Positions 34,750 through 42,472 of a DNA stretch of 64,000 nt are shown here, piece by piece. The position numbers and the translations under genes are program-made. The stretch is from NCBI RefSeq assembly GCF_000472445.1, contig NZ_AXAJ01000011.1:124001-188000 (forward strand). Direction: 5' to 3'. Every line of letters begins with the position of its first letter. Within the stretch, counting starts at the first letter, position 1. A model generated the notes under the pieces. The model did not search any database. It was not told the DNA's origin and saw nothing but the letters and a program-made list of their open reading frames with translations. The stretch comes from Burkholderia sp. WSM2230 (GTDB lineage: Bacteria > Pseudomonadota > Gammaproteobacteria > Burkholderiales > Burkholderiaceae).

Positions 34750-34814
34750 TTGTAATGGGCGTGGGTGGTGGCGGGTGGCTGCCCGGCTGTGCAAGGCAGC
34801 ATCGCGGGTGAGGA

Positions 34815-34830
34815 TGCAAGGTATGTGCCA
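34815..34830 (-). promoter_or_regulatory. Sigma-54 (-24/-12) promoter, exact consensus, upstream of the orphan binding protein
   Basis: The minus strand reads TGGCAC-ATACC-TTGCA, an exact match to the RpoN consensus with 10 nt between GG and GC. The -12 GC lies about 67 bp before the ATG at 34749, so the leader would be about 55 nt. Transcription from here would cover the binding protein and probably ureABCEFG. Confidence 0.85.
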
Positions 34831-34871
34831 TCGTGGTGCGGCGGGAGCAGGCAAGGAGGTTTGCCTGTGTT

Positions 34872-34911
34872 TGCACCGCGAGTGGGCTCGGCTTCGCGCC
34901 GATTTGGTGCG
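34872..34911 (-). promoter_or_regulatory. Candidate NtrC binding sites upstream of the sigma-54 promoter
   Basis: Two sites resemble the NtrC consensus TGCACC-N5-GGTGCA. At 34895-34911 it is CGCGCC-GATTT-GGTGCG (9 of 12, correct spacing). At 34872-34888 it is TGCACC-GCGAG-TGGGCT (perfect left half, weak right half). They lie about 70-105 bp before the predicted start, a normal place for an enhancer-binding protein. Confidence 0.5.
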
Positions 34912-34947
34912 TGCGCATCTTACGCGGTGAAAGCGGTGGCCGCGAAC

Positions 34948-35829
34948 CTACGTCGTCCAGATTCTCAACGGCACGGCCTCGACCTGATGCACCACCGGCC
35001 GCAACTGCAACCAGCATTGCGTCAATGCGCGCTGCAAGGTCTCCATCGACCTCGACACGGCCCGCACGAGCAACACGCCACCGGTCACACATGAAGCCGC
35101 CGCACGCAAGGAGTCATCGAAGGGGAGCTGGGCGGTCAGCGCTTCTGCCAGCGCGTCGTCGCAAGCGGGGCCGACGGCCCACAGCGTCCCATACGCAGGA
35201 AAACCGCCGAGCCCTTGCGCGGCATCCCTCAGTGGATCATCCGCAGCAAGGTTCGCGCGTTCCAGCCACAGCAATTCGCCATTGGCCCGCGCGATACGCG
35301 ACACGGCTCGCAGGCCGCCCGCCGACCAGCGCTCGCCGGCTGCCTGACGGCCAAGCTGCGTCGCGTCCCAGCCGATCGCGGTGGCGCCTTCCCTGAGCGT
35401 CAGCGAGAAATCCAGCGCCGCATTCGCATGATCGAACACGATGTTGTTCTGCGGCAGCCAGTCGAGCTTCGCATGCTCGCCGACACGCACGCAGATGTTC
35501 TGCCGCGCGTCGCGTCCATTGGACTTGTACCACTTGGTCGCGCCAGGCGTCGTGATGACCGCGTGCGCACCAGCGCCCACGTCGACGTCAATGGAAAGCA
35601 CATCGCCGCCTGCAATCCCGCCCGGCGGATGCACGATCACCGCATGACAGATGGATTCGCCTTCGGGATAAAGCGGCCGCTGCACACGCAACGGCCCATC
35701 ATGAAGCCGATGAGCGAGCGTGGTCCGCTCACCATGCCTGACAAAGCCGAGTTCGAGCCGCGCGCGCCATTGCGCATGCGCTTCCACTTGCGCATTAGCC
35801 AGCGTGACGTGATTTTCGTGAAGCGACAT
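34948..35829 (-). CDS. ureD: Urease accessory protein UreD (UreH)
   Basis: This 293-residue scaffold protein binds apo-urease and passes nickel from UreG. Signatures are HPPGGIAGGDVLSIDVDVG, TPGATKWYKSNGR, LPQNNIVFDHANA and GWDATQLGRQAAGERW. I chose the ATG at 35829 (MSLHENHVTLAN) because the result matches normal length; the frame runs further upstream without similarity. It lies 132 bp after urtE. Its separation from ureA by a binding-protein gene is unusual. Confidence 0.92.
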   Translation of the reverse strand: MSLHENHVTLANAQVEAHAQWRARLELGFVRHGERTTLAHRLHDGPLRVQRPLYPEGESICHAVIVHPPGGIAGGDVLSIDVDVGAGAHAVITTPGATKWYKSNGRDARQNICVRVGEHAKLDWLPQNNIVFDHANAALDFSLTLREGATAIGWDATQLGRQAAGERWSAGGLRAVSRIARANGELLWLERANLAADDPLRDAAQGLGGFPAYGTLWAVGPACDDALAEALTAQLPFDDSLRAAASCVTGGVLLVRAVSRSMETLQRALTQCWLQLRPVVHQVEAVPLRIWTT

Positions 35830-35961
35830 GCGAAGGAACGTGCGATCGACGTGTGAGTAGAGAGTGCAACCAGAGGCGCATGCAGGGCCAGACACCCGCC
35901 CCAACACCGGGACCCCAACACCGGACGCGCCGAGCATAGCACGCCCCTGAACGCGCCAGAC

Positions 35962-36654
35962 TCACACCGCGATCAACGCGCGCACGCCATCGGCATCCAT
36001 ATTGGCGCCTTCCCCTCCCGCGACGATTTCGCCTCGGCTCATCACCCAATAGCGGTCGGCAATGTCCTTCGCGAAGTCGTAATACTGCTCGACGAGCAGC
36101 ACCGTCATGCCCATTTCCTCGACGAGTTGGCGAAGCGTGCGGCCAATGTCCTGAATGATGGACGGCTGTATGCCTTCCGTGGGCTCGTCCAGAATCAGCA
36201 GTTGCGGATCGCTCATCAAGGCCCGCCCAATCGCGAGCTGCTGTTGCTGACCGCCCGACAGATCGCCGCCGCGGCGCCCGCGCATATCCTTCAGCACAGG
36301 AAACAACTCGTAGATGCGCTCGGGAATTTTCTTCGGCGCTTGCTTGCTGGCCGCGCCCACCAGCAGATTTTCTTCGACGGTGAGGCGTGGAAAAATATCG
36401 CGCCCCTGCGGCACATAGGCGAGTCCTTTCTCCACACGCGAATAGGTGGGCAGCTTGGTGATCGGTGCGCCGCGCCACGCGATGGAGCCGCTTTTCGTCT
36501 GTACGACGCCCATCAGGCAGCGCAGCAGCGTGGTCTTGCCGACGCCGTTGCGGCCGAGCAGCACGGTGAGCTTGCCCTCGGGCACCGTGAGCTTCACGTC
36601 GCGAAGAATGTGGCTGCCGCCGTAGTACTGGTTCAGGTTTTCTACTTCGAGCAT
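35962..36654 (-). CDS. urtE: Urea ABC transporter ATPase UrtE
   Basis: This is a 230-residue LivF-type ATPase. It starts MLEVENLNQYYGGSHILRDV, has Walker A at LLGRNGVGKTTLL, the ABC signature DLSGGQQQQLAIGRALM and Walker B LLILDEPTEGIQPS. NQYYGGSHIL is typical of UrtE and separates it from branched-chain amino acid LivF. It pairs with UrtD on the cytoplasmic side of UrtBC to drive high-affinity urea uptake. The gap after urtD is 39 bp. Confidence 0.95.
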   Translation of the reverse strand: MLEVENLNQYYGGSHILRDVKLTVPEGKLTVLLGRNGVGKTTLLRCLMGVVQTKSGSIAWRGAPITKLPTYSRVEKGLAYVPQGRDIFPRLTVEENLLVGAASKQAPKKIPERIYELFPVLKDMRGRRGGDLSGGQQQQLAIGRALMSDPQLLILDEPTEGIQPSIIQDIGRTLRQLVEEMGMTVLLVEQYYDFAKDIADRYWVMSRGEIVAGGEGANMDADGVRALIAV

Positions 36655-36693
36655 GTTGTCTCGACCTCTCGACTCTCAGATTGGCCCGCCCGC

Positions 36694-37557
36694 TCAGCGG
36701 CCGAGATACGACTCGATCACCGTCTCGTCGCGTTTCACGTCGTCAAGCGTGCCCTGCGCGAGCACGCGTCCTTCGGCCATCACCGTGACCTTGCCGGTTG
36801 CGCCGGAGAGCGCCGCCACGAATTCCATGTCGTGCTCGACCACCATCATCGAGCAGGTGCCGCGCAGGTGATTGAGCAAGTCGGCCAGTTGCATCGTTTC
36901 GTCGTCGGTCATGCCCGCGGCGGGTTCGTCGAGCAGCAGCAGTGCGGGCTGCTGCATCAACAGCATGCCGATCTCGAGCCGCTGCTTCTGCCCATGCGAA
37001 AGCTCGCCCGCGAGGCGCCGGGCCTCGCTTTCGAGACCGATCAGCACGAGCGTCTCTTCGATGCGCGCTTGCGCCGTGCGGTCGAGCCGTGCGCGCAACG
37101 ACGCGAGCCATCCCTTGTCGGTCTTCATCGCGAGTTCGAGGTTCTCCCACACGGGATGCTGCTCGAAAACCGTCGGCTTCTGGAATTTGCGTCCAATGCC
37201 GGCGCGCGCGATGGACGGCTCGTTCATTCGCGTCAGATCGATTGACTGGCCGAGAAACACCTTGCCGGAATCCGGCTCCGTCTTGCCGGTGATCACGTCC
37301 ATCATCGTTGTCTTGCCCGCGCCGTTCGGGCCGATGATGCAACGCAATTCGCCCGTGTCGATAGAAAGCGTCAGCGCGTTCAACGCGCGAAAGCCGTCGA
37401 AGCTCACGGTCACGTCCTCTAGATAGAGGATCGTGCCGTGCGATACGTCGATCTCGCCCGGCACGACCGCGTGCCCCATGCTGGCGACGCCGCTAAGCGC
37501 GTGTTGCGAAGGTTGTTCGGGCAAGTCCAGATCGGGAACCATCGGGTTTTCGTTCAT
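36694..37557 (-). CDS. urtD: Urea ABC transporter ATPase UrtD
   Basis: This 287-residue LivG-type ATPase has an N-terminal extension of about 45 residues, then ILYLEDVTVSFDGFRALNAL, Walker A GPNGAGKTTMMDVITG, the signature ELSHGQKQRLEIGMLLMQQP and Walker B LLLLDEPAAGMTDDE. The ATG overlaps the urtC stop by 4 bp, so translation is coupled. The extension is longer than in many UrtD proteins but begins at a well-placed start. Confidence 0.95.
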   Translation of the reverse strand: MNENPMVPDLDLPEQPSQHALSGVASMGHAVVPGEIDVSHGTILYLEDVTVSFDGFRALNALTLSIDTGELRCIIGPNGAGKTTMMDVITGKTEPDSGKVFLGQSIDLTRMNEPSIARAGIGRKFQKPTVFEQHPVWENLELAMKTDKGWLASLRARLDRTAQARIEETLVLIGLESEARRLAGELSHGQKQRLEIGMLLMQQPALLLLDEPAAGMTDDETMQLADLLNHLRGTCSMMVVEHDMEFVAALSGATGKVTVMAEGRVLAQGTLDDVKRDETVIESYLGR

Positions 37558-38747
37558 GTGCGGTTCCTCTTGCGCGTGGCGAGGTCCACGAGTCCCATGA
37601 TGCCGTTCGGCAGGAAAAGCGGAACCAGCACGAAAATCAGGCCGAGGAAAAACAGCCAGTATTCAGGAAAGTTGGCGGTGAAAAAGCTCTTCGCGCCGTT
37701 CACGGCGAACGCGCCGACAATCGGCCCGATCAGCGTGCCGCGTCCGCCCACGGCCACCCAGATCGCCATTTCGATCGAATTGCCGGGCGACATCTCGCCC
37801 GGATTGATGATGCCGACCTGCGGCACATATAGTGCGCCGGCAATCCCGCACAGCACCGCGGACACGGTCCACACGAAAAGCTTGTACGCGAGCGGGCTGT
37901 AGCCGAGGAACATCAAACGGGTTTCGCCGTCGCGTACGGCCGTGACGACGCGGCCGAGCTTCGATGTGACGATTGCCCGTGCGCCGATGAAAGCCACGAT
38001 CAGCACCGCGAACGTAATGAGCAGCAGCGCAGTGCGCGTGCCCGCATGCGTGATCGGAAAGCCGCCGATGCGCTTGAAGTCCGTGAAGCCGTTGTTCCCG
38101 CCGAAGCCAGTCTCGTTACGATAAAAGAGCAGCATGGCGGCGAACGTCATGGCCTGCGTGATGATCGACAGGTACACGCCTTTCACGCGCGAGCGGAACG
38201 TGAAAAAGCCGAATACCCATGCGACCACCGCCGGCACCAGTACCACGAGCAGCAGCGCATAGCCGAGATGTTGCGTGCCTTGCCAGTACCAGGGCAGTTG
38301 ATGCCAGTCGAGGAACACCATGAAGTCAGGCAGATCGCTGCCGTACTTGCCGTCGCGACCGATGGCGCGCATCAGGTACATGCCGATCGCATAGCCGCCG
38401 AGCGCGAAGAACAGTGCATGGCCGAGGCTCAGAATGCCGCAGTAGCCCCACACCAGATCGAGCGCGAGCGCGGCAATTGCATAGCACATGAACTTGCCGG
38501 CGATCGTCGTCGCGTAAGCCGACAGATGCAAGGGACTCGCTTCCGGCACCACGAGCGTGGCAAACGGCACGCCAAGCCCGACCACGACGATCAATGCGAT
38601 GAGCGCGAGCCACGCGCGCCGCGACAGGAGCGCGGGACGCGGCGGCAAGCCGAGTGCGAAACCGGACTGTGCGTCGCGGCCGCCAGCGTTGCCGGCGTGT
38701 GTGCCGAGGCGGGCCGGCGCGGCCGAAGAAGAAGTTGCAGACGTCAT
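37554..38747 (-). CDS. urtC: Urea ABC transporter permease UrtC
   Basis: This is a 397-residue LivM-type inner-membrane permease with about 10 hydrophobic segments and the conserved regions ALALDLVWGYCGILSLGHALFFALGGYAIGMYLM and GGRGTLIGPIVGAFAVNGAKS. The Asn/Gly-rich YRNETGFGGNNGFTDFK loop is characteristic of UrtC. It begins 1 bp after the urtB stop and overlaps urtD by 4 bp. It forms the channel with UrtB. Confidence 0.95.
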   Translation of the reverse strand: MTSATSSSAAPARLGTHAGNAGGRDAQSGFALGLPPRPALLSRRAWLALIALIVVVGLGVPFATLVVPEASPLHLSAYATTIAGKFMCYAIAALALDLVWGYCGILSLGHALFFALGGYAIGMYLMRAIGRDGKYGSDLPDFMVFLDWHQLPWYWQGTQHLGYALLLVVLVPAVVAWVFGFFTFRSRVKGVYLSIITQAMTFAAMLLFYRNETGFGGNNGFTDFKRIGGFPITHAGTRTALLLITFAVLIVAFIGARAIVTSKLGRVVTAVRDGETRLMFLGYSPLAYKLFVWTVSAVLCGIAGALYVPQVGIINPGEMSPGNSIEMAIWVAVGGRGTLIGPIVGAFAVNGAKSFFTANFPEYWLFFLGLIFVLVPLFLPNGIMGLVDLATRKRNRT

Positions 38748-38748
38748 C

Positions 38749-40395
38749 TCATGCCTCCGCGCTACGGCCCTTGAGGGCGAACATGCCCTGCGGACGCTTC
38801 TGGATGAACAGCACGATCAGCACCAGCACCGCGATCTTCGCGAGCACCGCGCCCCAGAACGGTTCGATCGCCTTGCTGACGAGCCCGAGCCCGAAGCCGC
38901 CGATCACCGTGCCCGCCAGTTGACCGACGCCGCCCAGCACGACCGCCATGAACGAATCGATGATGTAGCTCTGCCCGAGGTCCGGGCCGACGTTGCCGAT
39001 CTGCGAGAGCGCGCAGCCGCCCAGCCCCGCGATGCCCGCGCCGAAGGCGAACGCATACGAGTCGACCCGCGCGGTTTTAACGCCGACGCACGCGGCCATG
39101 CGCCGGTTCTGCGTGACGGCGCGCACGAAGAGACCAAGGCGCGTCCTGGTCAGCACGGCCCACGCAATGCCGACCACTATCAGCGCAAACGCCAGGATCG
39201 CAAGCCGGTTGTACGGCAGGATCAGGCCCGGCAGCATGGTCACGCCGCCGCTCATCCACGAAGGGTTGACGACCTGCACGTTCTGCGCGCCGAACAGCGT
39301 GCGCGTCGCCTGGATCAGGATCAGGCTGATGCCGAAGGTGGTCAGCAGCGTTTCTAGCGGGCGGCCATACAGATGCTTGAGCACGAGCCGCTCGATCACG
39401 ATGCCCACGAGCGCGGCCGCCGCGAACGACGCGGGCACGGCGACGAGCGGGTACCAGTCCACTGCGCCCGGCGCGATGCGCTGAAAGAGGTTTTGCACGA
39501 CATAGGTGGCGTACGCGCCGATCATCAGGAATTCGCCGTGCGCCATGTTGATGACGCCGATCAGGCCATATGTGATCGCAAGGCCGAGCGCGGCGAGCAG
39601 CAGAACACTGCCGAGCGACAGACCCGCGAACAGCGTGCCGGCGATTTCACTGCGGCGGCGGATCGCATCGAGTTCGTCGATGCCGTTTTGCGCCGCGGCT
39701 CGCACGCGCGCGTCGCTTTCTGCAAAGCTGCCGTCCGCTTTCTTCGCGACGAGCGGGCGCAGCAGTTCGTTCATGTCGAGGTCGTGCCGTGCGGCGACCA
39801 GTTGCACGGCTTCGAGTCGCTTAGCAGCGTCGGTGTCATGCAGCGCGGTCATGGCCCAGAGCGTGTCGAGGCGTTTTTTCAGCGTGGGGTCGGTTTCCTT
39901 CGAGCGGGCCGCGTCCACGAGCGGTTTGATGGACGGATCGGGGTTTTTCAGCAGCGCTTCGATGGCTTGTTCGCGCGTCGCCGTATCCGGCGAGTCGAGT
40001 TGCAGGCCCGAGAGCGCGCCTGCCACTTTGGCGCGCAGCAGATTGTTCAGTGTGACCGGCTGGGCGTCGCCGGCTTCGACTGTTTTGCCGGTGACCGCGT
40101 CGCGCGTGGTGTCGCCGTCCTGAAGGAGAACCGCGCCGGAGTCGGTGGCGAGCACGCCGTCTTCGGACAATGCCTTTAGCACCGTCAGCGATTCCTTGTC
40201 GTGATTGGCGATGAGTTTGTCGATGGCGGCGGACTTCGCGTCGAAGTCGTCGGCGGCGAGCGGCGCGACATCGGCCGCGTTCAATGCTAACGCGCTGTGC
40301 GGCGCGACTGCGCCGAACGCGAGCAGCGCAAGGGCGGCGCTGCCGACGCTACGTCGCGCAAACCGCCGTGCAGCAGTGAGAAATGAAAACGCCAT
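38749..40395 (-). CDS. urtB: Urea ABC transporter permease UrtB, with N-terminal extracytoplasmic domain
   Basis: This 548-residue protein starts at ATG 40395 with AAAGG five bases before it; a GTG at 40440 would add 15 residues. It has a signal-type segment (about 12-40), then about 220 residues of helical, Ala/Asp-rich, probably periplasmic sequence. From about residue 250 comes the LivH-like permease with LSLGSVLLLAALGLAITYGLIGVINMAHGEFLMIGAY. The long N-terminal part is normal for proteobacterial UrtB. A 225-bp spacer with hairpin and repeats separates it from urtA. Confidence 0.94.
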   Translation of the reverse strand: MAFSFLTAARRFARRSVGSAALALLAFGAVAPHSALALNAADVAPLAADDFDAKSAAIDKLIANHDKESLTVLKALSEDGVLATDSGAVLLQDGDTTRDAVTGKTVEAGDAQPVTLNNLLRAKVAGALSGLQLDSPDTATREQAIEALLKNPDPSIKPLVDAARSKETDPTLKKRLDTLWAMTALHDTDAAKRLEAVQLVAARHDLDMNELLRPLVAKKADGSFAESDARVRAAAQNGIDELDAIRRRSEIAGTLFAGLSLGSVLLLAALGLAITYGLIGVINMAHGEFLMIGAYATYVVQNLFQRIAPGAVDWYPLVAVPASFAAAALVGIVIERLVLKHLYGRPLETLLTTFGISLILIQATRTLFGAQNVQVVNPSWMSGGVTMLPGLILPYNRLAILAFALIVVGIAWAVLTRTRLGLFVRAVTQNRRMAACVGVKTARVDSYAFAFGAGIAGLGGCALSQIGNVGPDLGQSYIIDSFMAVVLGGVGQLAGTVIGGFGLGLVSKAIEPFWGAVLAKIAVLVLIVLFIQKRPQGMFALKGRSAEA

Positions 40396-40538
40396 GATGG
40401 CCTTTGAAGAATGACTGACGGCGCGCGGTGCAAGGGCCACTGTCCGCCGGCTGATTGCGTGCTGGCGCGCGCCGCGCTCAGCCGGTAGGTCGAACCGTTG
40501 GATCGCATCGCGGCAGCGCCTTTGAAGCGCTTCGAAGC

Positions 40539-40584
40539 GGCACGGTGGCCACGGCGGTCACTGAGCCGTCGCGGTCACCGTGCC
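40539..40584 (-). other. Intercistronic hairpin between urtA and urtB
   Basis: GGCACGGTG (40539-40547) and CACCGTGCC (40576-40584) form a perfect 9-bp stem. The loop carries a second small stem (ACGGC with GCCGT). It lies about 37 bp after the urtA stop and has no T-tract. Such structures after a binding-protein gene usually protect its 3' end or let only part of transcription continue, giving more UrtA than UrtBCDE. Confidence 0.6.
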
Positions 40585-40590
40585 ACGTTG

Positions 40591-40630
40591 TCACGCAGTA
40601 TCAGGCGATTTCACGCAATATCACGCGATG
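40591..40630. repeat. Two tandem 20-bp repeats spanning the urtA stop codon
   Basis: Units 40591-40610 and 40611-40630 both follow TCACGCARTATCASGCGAT and differ at 3 of 20 positions. The second unit contains the urtA stop (40621-40623) and the last codons. A local duplication is the simplest origin. Confidence 0.75.
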
Positions 40631-41925
40631 CGCGAGCGCGAGCGCTTGAGGAACGCCGGGATCGAACTCACGACGTCCGGCTTACCCGCATTGCCGGCAA
40701 TGAACGGGCTCCACGGCTGCGCGCGAACGGCGGTTTTGGTGCGCCACACCACGTTGAACTGACCGTCCGCGCGAACTTCGCCGATCATCACCGGCTTGTG
40801 CAGATGGTGGTTGCCGTCCATCTCCAGCGTGAAGCCCGAGGGCGCCGCGAACTGCTGGCCGACCATTGCCACGCGAACCTTGTCGACGTCCGTGCTCTTC
40901 GCCTTCTCGACCGCCTGCTTCCACATGTGAATGCCGACGAAGGTCGCTTCCATCGGATCGTTGGTCACACGCTTCGCGCCGCCCGGCAGGTTGTTCTCCT
41001 TGACCCATGCGGCCCATTGCTTCTTGAACTTCTCGTTGGCCGGATTGCGCACCGACATGAAGTAGTTCCATGCCGCAAGGTTGCCGACGAGCGGCTTCGT
41101 GTCGATGCCGCGCAGTTCTTCCTCGCCGACCGAGAATGCGACCACCGGCACGTCCGACGCCTTCAGCCCCTGGTTGCCGAGTTCCTTGTAGAACGGCACG
41201 TTCGAGTCGCCGTTCACCGTCGAGATCACGGCCGTCTTGCCGCCCTGCGAGAACGTCTTGATATTCGCGACGATGGTCTGGTAGTCGCTGTGGCCGAACG
41301 GCGTATAGACCTCCTGAATGTCGGCTTCCTGCACGCCCTTCGACTTCAGGAAGGCGCGCAGGATCTTGTTGGTCGTGCGCGGGTACACATAGTCGGTGCC
41401 GAGCAGGAAAAAGCGCTTCGCGCCGCCGCCTTCGGCGCTCATCAGGTATTCGGTCGCGGGAATGGCTTGCTGATTCGGCGCGGCGCCGGTGTAGAACACG
41501 TTGCGCGACATCTCTTCGCCTTCATACTGCACCGGGTAAAACAGCAGGCCGTTCAGTTCCTCGAACACCGGCAGCACCGACTTGCGCGACACGGAGGTCC
41601 AGCAGCCGAACACCACTGCGCACTTCTCCTGCGTGATCAGCTGACGTGCTTTCTCGGCGAAGAGCGGCCAGTTCGACGCCGGGTCGACGACGACCGGCTG
41701 AAGCTGACGGCCCATTACGCCGCCGTTCTTGTTGATTTCCGCGATCGTCATGAGGGCGGTGTCTTTCAGCGATGTCTCGGAGATGGCCATCGTGCCCGAC
41801 AGCGAATGCAGGATGCCGACCTTGATGGGGCCGCTCGCGGACTGCGCATGCGCGAACGGCGCGCGACCTGCAAGCGCGAGGGCGCCAGACATGGAGCCGA
41901 ACTTCAACAGACTGCGACGTTTCAT
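40621..41925 (-). CDS. urtA: Urea ABC transporter periplasmic binding protein UrtA
   Basis: This is a 434-residue protein. MKRRSLLKFGSMSGALALAGRAPFAHA is a twin-arginine-type signal (RRxLLK), so it may be exported folded. The mature part has IKVGILHSLSGTMAISETS, GCWTSVSRKSVLPVFEE and FYPVQYEGEEMSRNVFYTGAAPNQQ, all diagnostic of UrtA/FmdD-like urea or short-amide binders. It is first in the urt-ure locus, with a sigma-54 promoter upstream and AAGGGGA as the ribosome binding site. It delivers urea to UrtBC. Confidence 0.96.
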   Translation of the reverse strand: MKRRSLLKFGSMSGALALAGRAPFAHAQSASGPIKVGILHSLSGTMAISETSLKDTALMTIAEINKNGGVMGRQLQPVVVDPASNWPLFAEKARQLITQEKCAVVFGCWTSVSRKSVLPVFEELNGLLFYPVQYEGEEMSRNVFYTGAAPNQQAIPATEYLMSAEGGGAKRFFLLGTDYVYPRTTNKILRAFLKSKGVQEADIQEVYTPFGHSDYQTIVANIKTFSQGGKTAVISTVNGDSNVPFYKELGNQGLKASDVPVVAFSVGEEELRGIDTKPLVGNLAAWNYFMSVRNPANEKFKKQWAAWVKENNLPGGAKRVTNDPMEATFVGIHMWKQAVEKAKSTDVDKVRVAMVGQQFAAPSGFTLEMDGNHHLHKPVMIGEVRADGQFNVVWRTKTAVRAQPWSPFIAGNAGKPDVVSSIPAFLKRSRSRIA

Positions 41926-42012
41926 GTATATCCCCTTGCCATTGATGATGAATGTTTATGGGCGTCGATCTCAGCCACAGGGCTTGCCCTGCATGACTTG
42001 CCGCTCGTGTAC

Positions 42013-42028
42013 TGCAAGGCATATGCCA
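42013..42028 (-). promoter_or_regulatory. Sigma-54 (-24/-12) promoter upstream of urtA
   Basis: The minus strand reads TGGCAT-ATGCC-TTGCA, one base from the RpoN consensus, with the required 10 nt between GG and GC. The -12 element is about 89 bp before the urtA ATG, so the leader would be about 77 nt. It fits nitrogen-limitation control of urea uptake. Confidence 0.75.
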
Positions 42029-42416
42029 TGTTGTCGAGCTGTGCGCATTGCGCTTACTCGCGCGCTGCGGCGCGGCTGGGCTCGGACGGACTTATGCGCG
42101 ATGGCGTACGAAGCTGGTGCACGGACGCGGGATGCGCCTCGTTCAGGTGCGCCGCGCGCCGCGAGGAGGCGTGAGAATCGGCAGGGGGCTTTGACGGTGC
42201 ACATGCGCAGCAGGGTTGTGCATGGATGATGTTGCGCTGCTGGATTGCGCTCGAGTGTCGGCGCTCGTGTCTCAGTGCGCGCGTATGAGCGCGCGCGGCG
42301 AGGGATGGTGTATGGGTGCGGGACCGGCAGGCGATTTCGGGCACGCCGCTGTGTTCGGCACTGCCTTGACCGAGAGGTCGAACAACGCGGACTGAACGCG
42401 CGAACGACATAGCGTG

Positions 42417-42442
42417 AGGCCGGCGTCGCGCTACGCCGGCCT
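42417..42442 (-). terminator. Strong hairpin after the first DUF3443 gene
   Basis: AGGCCGGCGT (42417-42426) and ACGCCGGCCT (42433-42442) form a perfect 10-bp GC-rich stem with a 6-nt loop, 30 bp past the stop at 42473. There is no T-tract in the direction of transcription, so it may be a weak terminator or a 3'-end stabiliser. Confidence 0.5.
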
Positions 42443-42472
42443 AGTGTTCAGCAAGCGTTTCTGTCGGCTGTC

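Larger units (their letters stand above)
41926..42472. other. 547-bp intergenic region upstream of urtA
   Basis: No gene is convincing here; the frames crossing it translate to Arg/Ala-rich sequence unlike any family. It holds the urtA sigma-54 promoter (42013-42028), a possible NtrC site (CGTACG-AAGCT-GGTGCA at 42105-42121, right half perfect, left half poor) and a second GGTGCA half-site at 42196-42201. A strong hairpin near 42417-42442 belongs to the gene on the right. Confidence 0.5.
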
